A DNA stretch of 6,390 bases from an uncultured Bacilli bacterium (GTDB lineage: Bacteria; Bacillota_I; Bacilli_A; RFN20; CAG-826): the NCBI GenBank assembly GCA_934162685.1, contig CAKPJO010000089.1, positions 1-6,390 of the forward strand. The letters are read 5' to 3'. Made by a program: the position numbers and the translations under genes. Position 1 is the stretch's first letter. Every line of letters starts with the position of its first letter. This document shows, in pieces, positions 1 through 5,037 of the stretch. The notes beneath the pieces were generated by a model. That model was not told the origin of the DNA. It did not search any database and worked only from the letters and a program-made list of their open reading frames with translations.

Positions 1-791
1 ATGTTACGGAAACTTGTTTTATAAGCTTGGTAAGATTGGGCAATTTCATTTAATCTTTCTACACGTAAAGCCATAATAGCGGCTTCATTTTCCAAACGCT
101 TATATTGCAAAATGTTTTCTTGCATTGAGTCAATGTTAATGTTTGCTTGTGCGTCACATACATATTCAGTAATAAATGTTGTAATATCCGTAATTGGAGT
201 AAATGATACTGCTTTTTTGAAAAGTGAAAAATATTTGTCTTTAATATTTCCAAATTTTTTCTTTAATAAATCTTGATATTGCTTGTTGGTATCAACAAAT
301 TTGTATCGGCCATCGTATTCGCTAGCAAAATAATTAGCAAGTGCTTTATAATCCATTGGAATGTTATCTTTAATAAATTCATTTTCTGGAATTTTATCTT
401 CTAAGCAGAAATAACGATGTTCTTCGCTACCATCATCAAATGAATCAAAAACGCATCCCATCACAAATGACTTATCGTTTAAATCATCATAAAATTCAAG
501 GGCGATATACGAAGTAAAACGTCCTTCACGTAAATATTTAAATCCGCCATCTTCAGCGTCACCTAATTCACCACGTAAATATCCTTTTAAAGTACGTGAT
601 GATTTTTCACTAGCGGCTTTGTTAAAGAATCGACCTGATGTATCACCAAGTAAAACTACTTGTAAAGCATCTATTAATGTTGATTTACCAGAAGCATTAA
701 GTCCAGTAAGGAATACAATTGGTTCAACGTTTATAGTTTCATTCCAGAAATAGTGCCAGTTGATAATTTTTACTTTTTTAAGCGTCTTCAT
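1..791 (-). CDS. jetC: Wadjet JetC, SMC/MukB-like ATPase (N-terminal 263 residues; C-terminal part outside the window)
   Basis: This is the ATPase motor of a Wadjet defence complex. In the family, JetC dimers hydrolyse ATP, extrude DNA loops and present small circular DNA to the nuclease JetD. I read it by translating the minus strand from the ATG at 791-789; the frame stays open to the left edge. The start MKTLKKVKIINWHYF is followed by a Walker A motif GLNASGKST at residues 30-38, then LIDALQVVLLGDTSGRFFNK and a region with RTLKGYLRGELGD and GRFTSYIALEFYDD, typical of the N-terminal head half of JetC/MukB-like proteins. Walker B, signature motif and most coiled coil must lie beyond the window. 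The start is set by AGGTGA at 797-802, 5 nt upstream, and the gene overlaps the end of jetB by 14 nt. The ATPase call is firm; JetC rests on the motif string plus the jetA-jetB context. Confidence 0.92.
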   Translation of the reverse strand, partial: MKTLKKVKIINWHYFWNETINVEPIVFLTGLNASGKSTLIDALQVVLLGDTSGRFFNKAASEKSSRTLKGYLRGELGDAEDGGFKYLREGRFTSYIALEFYDDLNDKSFVMGCVFDSFDDGSEEHRYFCLEDKIPENEFIKDNIPMDYKALANYFASEYDGRYKFVDTNKQYQDLLKKKFGNIKDKYFSLFKKAVSFTPITDITTFITEYVCDAQANINIDSMQENILQYKRLENEAAIMALRVERLNEIAQSYQAYKTSFRN

Positions 792-1407
792 CTTCTTCAC
801 CTACTTTCATTTTTTCTAAAGCTTCAGACATTGCTTTGATTTTTTGATTATCAACAGCAAAGATGATACTTGGCAAAATGTAAAAGGCCACATTGCCTTC
901 ATCATAAGATCCACTAACTTTAGCAATAATATTATGATTTGCCAAAAAGCGAAGCGATTTAGCAAATAAACGTCCACTCATTCTTTTACCTGTCATTGTA
1001 ATGCCATGATCAATCATAGTTTTTAACAATGTTGGTGTGGTTATATAGATAGATTCACCAGTTTGGCTTGATTCGTTCTTTTCTGTTTCATAAATAAGAC
1101 GCAAAACAAATAACAATAAAGATGTTTCACGATCCATTCTTAAACGATTTTGTTCATTAGTATTATAAAGAGCAATAACACCATTTAAAACGTCTTTTTC
1201 CATCATCCAACCAGTGTACTTTAAATAATCACTAATTAAATCAAAATATCTTTCAATAAAACGATAATCTGGATTAATACGCATAGTTTTCTCTTTAGAA
1301 TCAAAAACATCACGTACAACAAACGACTTTAGTAACAATGTATTAACAACTCGAGCAAATTCATTTTGTTCGCCATTAGTAAGCTTTTCAAATTCATTTT
1401 CAAACAT
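778..1407 (-). CDS. jetB: Wadjet JetB, DUF4194-like KITE/MukE-type subunit
   Basis: A soluble 209-residue protein in the position and size range of JetB, the MukE/KITE-like subunit that binds the kleisin JetA in Wadjet condensins. No signal peptide or membrane segment is visible. Suggestive segments are an N-terminal helical part (FARVVNTLLLKSFVVRD), a YFDLISDYLKYTGWMMEKD stretch at about residues 54-72, a helical block RETSLLLFVLRLIYETEK near 93-110, and a basic helix RMSGRLFAKSLRFLANHNI near 142-160, compatible with tandem winged-helix folds. The acidic C-terminal tail ends EEDEDA, partly because it doubles as the ribosome binding site and start of jetC. The ATG overlaps the jetA stop by one base (TAATG), and GGGAG lies about 11 nt upstream. 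The assignment relies strongly on the jetA-jetB-jetC order; the neighbouring family DUF6063 is a possible alternative domain name, so I do not assign a Wadjet subtype. Confidence 0.85.
   Translation of the reverse strand: MFENEFEKLTNGEQNEFARVVNTLLLKSFVVRDVFDSKEKTMRINPDYRFIERYFDLISDYLKYTGWMMEKDVLNGVIALYNTNEQNRLRMDRETSLLLFVLRLIYETEKNESSQTGESIYITTPTLLKTMIDHGITMTGKRMSGRLFAKSLRFLANHNIIAKVSGSYDEGNVAFYILPSIIFAVDNQKIKAMSEALEKMKVGEEDEDA
797..802 (-). promoter_or_regulatory. Ribosome binding site that sets the jetC start
   Basis: AGGTGA on the minus strand, 5 nt before the ATG at 791-789. It lies inside the last codons of jetB, so jetC translation probably depends on ribosomes that have just finished jetB. 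The same AGGTGA or GGTGA pattern at similar spacing precedes the TPK-like gene, the six-helix membrane protein and the PH-like gene. Confidence 0.75.
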
Positions 1408-2846
1408 TATTTACTTTTCTCCCTTCGTCTAAAAATAAGTTTTGGTAAAATATATCCTTGTGATGTAATATACCCTTCTTCTTCAATGTTTACATCATAG
1501 AAGCTATTTTCATCATTTTTCTTTAACGTAGCTAATATTAGCAAGATAAATGCATCATAGTCTGGAAGACGGATTTCTTCGGCACGAAGTTCATCAGAGT
1601 CTCCAAATGCCATTTCCATAAATTCAAGAACACGGGCATCTGTAAATGTATTACGTGTTTGATCAAGGAAGTTTTGCATAATCAAATCGCCAGCTTCTTC
1701 AAAATTGTTAACAATAGGAAGTGGTTCACCAATTTGACGATATTGACGAACTATCGGTAAGGTAACTGACTCAGGGTCAAGATATCCTTGTTCGTGGAAC
1801 ATCATTGCATCTTGCATAGAAGTTAAGATCATTCTTAGATCTTTTGATCCCTCACCGTTATTAGCTTTAGCATTCGCGCGAGCATATGCTTTAAAGATAG
1901 TTTCAAGATGTCCTTTGATAGTTTTATCATTGTTATTAAAATATATAATTTTGGAAGCACTAGACTTTGTATACTCACTATGACTTTCATCAATTTCGTT
2001 AATCATTGAATTAAGTTGTTCATACATATCTTGGATATAAGTAATTTTATTAATCAAATCAGCTTCGGCGCTAGCATGATCACGATCTTTTCGCCAAAGC
2101 AATGATTGAGCAATTAAAGCCTCACGAGTTTTCTCATCACGTAGCCACTTTTGTAAAATATTTATAATTGGTCTTTTGAATCTTGTAACAGAGTCAAATG
2201 TTTTTAGCGGATGATAAAGTCGATCAGAAATTTTTACTTTGTAATCATCAAAATGGTTTTTTAAGACATCATTGGTAGTAAACAAATTTGCCAAGCGATG
2301 TTGATAAATTTTAATTTGGTGACCAAGTGTAACTAATTCAATACGTAGTTTCTTAGTATTTTCAAAAGCACGTAACAAAGTAGCATACATTAAATCATCT
2401 GGTTCATCATCTTCTAGTTTTAATTCACTATAAGTGGAATGGACAAGTGAGTTATAAGCCACTTCGCTTTCATTGCATATTTCTTTTATAGCGGTAAGAA
2501 TTTTTATCGTATACGTAGGAAGAATTATATATTCTTCAAACGTTTCATTATTCATTTGTATATCAATCCAACCAGTTTCTTCAAGACGGCGGAGAATAAA
2601 CGCAACACGATTAGGCAAAGAAGGATTAACTAAAGTATCATCGCCCTCTTCACTTTCTAAATCAAGACTCATAACGGCATCAGTTGCTGTTTCTTTAAGA
2701 ATGCGTAAAAAATCTTGCTTCTTTATTGACATTTCTTCAGATTCTAGACTTTGAAATAAAACATTCAAAGCCATCGCATAAACGTCTTTATTTTTACTAG
2801 ATAGGATTGAGAAAAAATTATCTGGAATTGTATCAAATAATCGCAT
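1407..2846 (-). CDS. jetA: Wadjet JetA, kleisin-like subunit (DUF5716 / JetA family)
   Basis: First gene of the Wadjet operon, 479 residues and apparently complete. JetA is the kleisin (MukF-like) that bridges the JetC ATPase heads and recruits JetB. The N-terminus MRLFDTIPDNFFSILSSKN is, from memory of the family, the characteristic opening of JetA/DUF5716 proteins. Residues about 1-120 look like winged-helix domains (RVAFILRRLEETGWIDI, then a short beta element EEYIILP). The centre (about 150-330) is long, charged and helical. The C-terminal 100 residues end in a mixed alpha/beta segment (YDAFILLILATLKKND, then ITSQGYILPKLIFRRRE) compatible with the cap-binding C-terminal winged helix of kleisins. 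It has no membrane segments. AGGAGG at 2854-2859 sits 7 nt before the ATG, the strongest ribosome binding site in the window. Codon use and base composition resemble the neighbours, so there is no compositional sign of recent transfer. Confidence 0.9.
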   Translation of the reverse strand: MRLFDTIPDNFFSILSSKNKDVYAMALNVLFQSLESEEMSIKKQDFLRILKETATDAVMSLDLESEEGDDTLVNPSLPNRVAFILRRLEETGWIDIQMNNETFEEYIILPTYTIKILTAIKEICNESEVAYNSLVHSTYSELKLEDDEPDDLMYATLLRAFENTKKLRIELVTLGHQIKIYQHRLANLFTTNDVLKNHFDDYKVKISDRLYHPLKTFDSVTRFKRPIINILQKWLRDEKTREALIAQSLLWRKDRDHASAEADLINKITYIQDMYEQLNSMINEIDESHSEYTKSSASKIIYFNNNDKTIKGHLETIFKAYARANAKANNGEGSKDLRMILTSMQDAMMFHEQGYLDPESVTLPIVRQYRQIGEPLPIVNNFEEAGDLIMQNFLDQTRNTFTDARVLEFMEMAFGDSDELRAEEIRLPDYDAFILLILATLKKNDENSFYDVNIEEEGYITSQGYILPKLIFRRREKSK

Positions 2847-2853
2847 GTATTCT

Positions 2854-2859
2854 CCTCCT
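2854..2859 (-). promoter_or_regulatory. Strong ribosome binding site of jetA
   Basis: AGGAGG on the minus strand, extended by AGA, 7 nt before the jetA ATG. It is a near-perfect match to the anti-Shine-Dalgarno sequence and fixes the start of the operon's first gene. Confidence 0.85.
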
Positions 2860-2866
2860 AAACACT

Positions 2867-2885
2867 ATTATGATTTTATCATAAT
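2867..2885. promoter_or_regulatory. Perfect 8-3-8 palindrome over the jetA -10 (candidate operator)
   Basis: ATTATGATTTTATCATAAT is an 8-bp inverted repeat with a 3-bp centre. It covers the proposed -10 box of the jet operon and ends at about its transcription start, a classical place for a repressor site. It is AT-rich, so chance cannot be excluded. It is not followed by a T-run in the jet direction and is not transcribed from the jet promoter, so a terminator is unlikely. Confidence 0.45.
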
Positions 2886-2902
2886 TTAAAGTCCTTTGTA
2901 AA
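2873..2902 (-). promoter_or_regulatory. Candidate sigma-A-type promoter of the jetABC operon
   Basis: On the minus strand a -35-like TTTACA (2897-2902) is followed after 18 bp by a -10-like TAAAAT (2873-2878). Transcription would begin near 2866 and give a leader of about 20 nt carrying the AGGAGG site. Both hexamers differ from consensus at one base. Each is embedded in a perfect palindrome, which suggests the promoter is repressible. In such AT-rich DNA alternative -10 placements exist (for example TATGAT at 2878-2883), so the exact hexamers are inferred. Confidence 0.55.
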
Positions 2903-2914
2903 TAATATTTACAA
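2896..2914. promoter_or_regulatory. Perfect 9-1-9 palindrome over the jetA -35 (candidate operator)
   Basis: TTGTAAATAATATTTACAA is a perfect inverted repeat of 9-bp arms around one base. It contains the -35-like TTTACA of the jet operon and lies about 60 bp upstream of the start of the divergent gene, so a bound dimer could affect both directions. Its outer TTGT...ACAA resembles dimeric helix-turn-helix repressor sites in general, but the spacing does not match the Rex consensus. I cannot name the regulator. Confidence 0.5.
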
Positions 2915-2959
2915 GCAATATCAATATATTTTTTATTTTTATTAGTTTCATTTATGTGC

Positions 2960-2965
2960 TATAAT
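2960..2965 (+). promoter_or_regulatory. Extended -10 promoter element of the PH-like membrane protein gene
   Basis: TATAAT preceded by TGC makes a consensus extended -10 (TGnTATAAT). The -35 region about 17 bp upstream (2937-2942) is only T-rich and weak, which an extended -10 can compensate. Transcription would start near 2971-2973, only about 10 nt before the preferred ATG at 2982. Confidence 0.65.
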
Positions 2966-2981
2966 ACTGGCGGTGATTTTT

Positions 2982-3428
2982 ATGATAATTTATCCAAATA
3001 TGAAAAAAACTTTGTTCTATTTCTTTTTGATTTCTGTTCTTGTTTTATTTTTATTCTATCTAACTATCGATGGTTCATTTACTTTTCCTTTTCCAACAAA
3101 AGACTACATCTTCTTTGCTGGTTGGTTAGCCATTACGTTAGTGTACTTTTTTATAACTCTAAAAATGAGTTATTATCGTCTTGAGAAAAAAGGCTTATAT
3201 CAAAAGCGTATGACTAAAGAATATTTTTACGATTATAAAGAAATTATTTATATTGATGAAGAATGGTCTAGAAAGAACAAAATTCTTTTGTTTGTAACAA
3301 ACCGCGGACACGCTATATATCTTATTCTTGATAAAAAGCAAACATTGCTAGATGAGATGTTAAAAAGATGTCCAAATCTTGTAAGTAAAGACGAAACAAA
3401 AGCACGTTTTCCAAACGTTAAAATATAA
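2982..3428 (+). CDS. Small membrane protein with two N-terminal helices and a possible PH-like cytoplasmic domain
   Basis: A 148-residue protein of unknown function. Two hydrophobic helices at about residues 10-29 and 42-60 form a hairpin. The C-terminal half (about 63-148) is polar and begins YYRLEKKGLYQKR, followed by alternating strands with EIIYIDEEW, KILLFVTNRG and AIYLILDKKQ and a final amphipathic helix. That pattern recalls bacterial PH-like (bPH) domains anchored by a membrane hairpin, but this is inference from the pattern. I chose the ATG at 2982 because GGTGA lies 5 nt before it. A GTG at 2973 would sit at about the transcription start, and the ATG at 3000 has no ribosome binding site. 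The gene is divergent from jetA and upstream of rpmB in the same direction, with no convincing terminator between. No tie to Wadjet function is shown beyond the shared promoter region. Confidence 0.72.
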   Translation: MIIYPNMKKTLFYFFLISVLVLFLFYLTIDGSFTFPFPTKDYIFFAGWLAITLVYFFITLKMSYYRLEKKGLYQKRMTKEYFYDYKEIIYIDEEWSRKNKILLFVTNRGHAIYLILDKKQTLLDEMLKRCPNLVSKDETKARFPNVKI

Positions 3429-3472
3429 TTTTTATGAGTTTAGAAAAAATTTATTTATTTTTTTCAAAAAGT

Positions 3473-3526
3473 CATTGCAAAATGTTATTAAAGTGTGTTA
3501 TCATACAAAAGCATTGTGAAATGTTA
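3473..3526 (+). repeat. Imperfect 15-bp direct repeat bracketing the rpmB promoter
   Basis: CATTGCAAAATGTTA at 3473-3487 and CATTGTGAAATGTTA at 3512-3526 match at 13 of 15 positions and start 39 bp apart. The first copy contains the -35 box; the second begins at the expected transcription start, just before the ribosome binding site. This may be a small duplication or a pair of sites for one regulator; nothing else shows which. Confidence 0.5.
3475..3504 (+). promoter_or_regulatory. Promoter of rpmB
   Basis: TTGCAA (-35, 3475-3480) and TATCAT (-10, 3499-3504) are separated by 18 bp, and a TG one base before the -10 makes it an extended -10. Transcription would start near 3511, leaving a leader of about 33 nt with GGGAGG at 3528-3533. 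The spacing is one base longer than optimal, which the TG motif may offset. Confidence 0.7.
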
Positions 3527-3543
3527 AGGGAGGTATGTAAAAA

Positions 3544-3738
3544 ATGTCAAGAGTTTGCCCAGTATCAGGTAAAGCACCTTTAAGCGGTAACAAACGCTCT
3601 CACTCCTTAAGAGCAACTCCGCGTAGATGGAATGTCAACTTACAACCATATAAGGTCGTCGTTGACGGACGTGTTCAAACAGTTAGAATGTCCGCACGTG
3701 CTTATAGAACCCTTAATAAATCTGCTAAGGGAGAATAA
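3544..3738 (+). CDS. rpmB: 50S ribosomal protein L28
   Basis: The 64-residue protein is a full-length bacterial L28, a small basic component of the large ribosomal subunit. The opening MSRVCPVSGKAPLSGNKRSH matches the family pattern (compare SRVC.VTGK.P..GN.RSHA), followed by RATPRRWNVNLQ and VRMSARAYRTLNK. Only one cysteine (Cys5) is present, so the four-cysteine zinc site of some L28 proteins is absent; this is the zinc-free type. GGGAGG at 3528-3533 lies 10 nt before the ATG, a somewhat long spacing. It has its own promoter and terminator. It converges on the rsgA-rpe operon, as rpmB does in Bacillus and relatives, which supports a chromosomal housekeeping location. Confidence 0.96.
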   Translation: MSRVCPVSGKAPLSGNKRSHSLRATPRRWNVNLQPYKVVVDGRVQTVRMSARAYRTLNKSAKGE

Positions 3739-3739
3739 T

Positions 3740-3767
3740 AAAAAATCACCTATATGGTGATTTTTTT
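3740..3767. terminator. Bidirectional intrinsic terminator between rpmB and the rsgA operon
   Basis: The stem TCACC (3746-3750) pairs with GGTGA (3756-3760) around a TATAT loop. The flanking A-run and T-run extend the stem and provide a U-tract in both directions. It begins right after the rpmB stop and ends 13 bp beyond the 3' end of the minus-strand operon, so it can terminate both convergent transcripts. Confidence 0.88.
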
Positions 3768-3780
3768 ATTACTTTTATTT

Positions 3781-4434
3781 TTACATTAATATAGTTACTA
3801 AAACAATTATTAAATCAAAAACAATGGCTAAAGCAATAAACATCCATTCATATAAGGCTAGAGTAAGAATCTCCGGCCTTTTTAATTCCACTTTACCATT
3901 TTCTTCAACTTTATTCATGAACATCCATTTATATAATTTTGGATTAGCGCATAATCCTAAAATAATTAAAGCTATTATCAAACAAATTATTCCTAATACT
4001 ATCGGATATTCATTAGATGAAACAAAGAAAACATAATAAGCAAGAAGAATATAGTTTAAGAAAGTTAATCCAAAACTAATAACCGCTAATGCCATATGCA
4101 ATGATGCACGGCGCATATCAATAAAAAACAACAGCATATTATCAATGGCATTAAGAATCATAATTCCTACAATTACACTTAGTATTGAAGCAAAAGTTAT
4201 ATCAAATGCGTTGATAGCAAATAGCGACATTGCCAAGGCGAAAAACAGTGACATAAATCGCACGTTCCAATTATATTTAGCATTTATTTGATTTTGCATT
4301 TCGTAAGGAAACATTGATTTTATCTTAAATTTTTCTTTTTTTGATTCATAATAATTACTTCTTCCTATGTTAAATAAAATAGTAAAGATAATACTAGCCA
4401 CGATAACACTAGGAATCATAATTTCAATTTTCAT
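3781..4434 (-). CDS. Unknown six-helix integral membrane protein, coupled to the TPK-like gene
   Basis: I do not recognise the family. The 217-residue protein has about six hydrophobic helices, near residues 5-23, 62-78, 80-103, 112-135, 144-163 and 198-217. Helix 1 is followed by a long basic polar segment (about 25-61, with YYESKKEKFKIK and YEMQNQINAKYNWNVRF). A second polar loop lies at about 164-197 (KVEENGKVELKRPE). An MRRAS turn between helices 3 and 4 suggests a cytoplasmic loop. I see no transporter signature, no catalytic motif and no signal-peptide cleavage site. I place the start at the ATG at 4434 because GGTGA lies 5 nt before it at 4440-4444; a TTG at 4446 would add four residues but would overlap that site. 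The gene overlaps the end of the TPK-like gene by 11 nt, so the two are probably made together. It is the last gene of the operon. Confidence 0.75.
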   Translation of the reverse strand: MKIEIMIPSVIVASIIFTILFNIGRSNYYESKKEKFKIKSMFPYEMQNQINAKYNWNVRFMSLFFALAMSLFAINAFDITFASILSVIVGIMILNAIDNMLLFFIDMRRASLHMALAVISFGLTFLNYILLAYYVFFVSSNEYPIVLGIICLIIALIILGLCANPKLYKWMFMNKVEENGKVELKRPEILTLALYEWMFIALAIVFDLIIVLVTILM

Positions 4435-5035
4435 TGCTTTCACCAAACTTTCTTATAACAATTACACTACCACTTTCAACTCTTAATAAAGCAATACGTT
4501 GAAAAAACTTTATATCTTTTAAAATACTTTTAGATGTATCAAGCTTATATTCATTAATTTTTTCTACAGTATAATCTAAACTAATAATCGCTTCAGCAAA
4601 GGGACAAATTGAAAACGACGCAAATGCATCTTTATTTAATATATATGTACCTTGTTCAAAATATTGTAACGACTCATTTTCATCTTCAAATTCTATTCTT
4701 AAATAATGATATTTTTTCAAAATATTAATAGTAATAAAAATATTTTCTATACTCATATGAATATTAGTCAAAAAAGAAATTTCATCAAATCCTTTATGAT
4801 ATAAATAGTTAATGACTTTGTCATATCTATTTTCATTACTATTTTTAGAAGATAAGATAACACGATGTGGATCATCGATTGTAACTACGTCCTCATCATC
4901 TATTTTAAAATCTGAAAAGCGAGCATCTGTTTTCACTTCATTATTGTGGCTAGCAATAACAAGATATGGATAACCACTATATTTCTGGATTTGCTTATAT
5001 GATGTGTCATCACATATAACTATGGCTTTACGCAT
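4424..5035 (-). CDS. Degenerate thiamine pyrophosphokinase-like protein (likely pseudoenzyme)
   Basis: A 203-residue soluble protein in the slot after rpe where thiN (thiamine pyrophosphokinase) sits in Bacillus and relatives. Its layout tracks that family: an N-terminal Rossmann-like strand (KAIVICDD), SDFKI at 41-45 where GDFDS is expected, NRYDKVINYLYHKGFDEISF (69-88) where the DxTD helix and next strand fall, a helix up to NILKKYH, then EDENESLQYFEQGTYIL and PFAEAIISLDYTVEKI resembling the C-terminal thiamine-binding sandwich. The catalytic motifs are mostly gone: GDFDS is SDFKI, DxTD keeps only the last Asp (Asp72), and GGRxDH is replaced by HMSIEN (93-98). The frame is intact, with AGGTGA 6 nt before the ATG and a 2-nt gap after rpe, so it is not a decaying pseudogene by frame. 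Homology is inferred from alignment by eye plus synteny; thiamine kinase activity looks unlikely. It ends in TGA, the only such stop here. Confidence 0.65.
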   Translation of the reverse strand: MRKAIVICDDTSYKQIQKYSGYPYLVIASHNNEVKTDARFSDFKIDDEDVVTIDDPHRVILSSKNSNENRYDKVINYLYHKGFDEISFLTNIHMSIENIFITINILKKYHYLRIEFEDENESLQYFEQGTYILNKDAFASFSICPFAEAIISLDYTVEKINEYKLDTSKSILKDIKFFQRIALLRVESGSVIVIRKFGESNEN

Positions 5036-5037
5036 CT

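Noticed and set aside
59..253. Minus-strand 64-residue open frame
   Set aside because: It overlaps the jetC coding frame in a different phase; jetC reads through continuously here with family-like sequence.
2473..2754. Plus-strand open frame inside jetA
   Set aside because: It lies entirely opposite a well-supported kleisin gene, has no ribosome binding site that I can see, and its translation looks like an antisense shadow rich in Ser and Arg.
2954..3184. Plus-strand open frame in another phase over the PH-like gene
   Set aside because: It overlaps the promoter -10 and would begin upstream of the expected transcription start; the 2982 frame has the ribosome binding site and is longer.
3443..3465. 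A/T hairpin (GAAAAAA ... TTTTTTC) as a terminator after the PH-like gene
   Set aside because: The stem is almost all A-T with an 9-base loop and no clear following U-tract; it is better explained by AT-rich intergenic composition. Read-through into rpmB is possible.
3535..3540. ATG-TAA start-stop element before rpmB
   Set aside because: The ATG is only one base after the GGAGG core, too close for efficient initiation, so it is probably a chance arrangement in the spacer.
3824..4036. Plus-strand open frame opposite the membrane protein gene
   Set aside because: Antisense shadow with no ribosome binding site; the minus-strand gene is longer and coupled to its operon.
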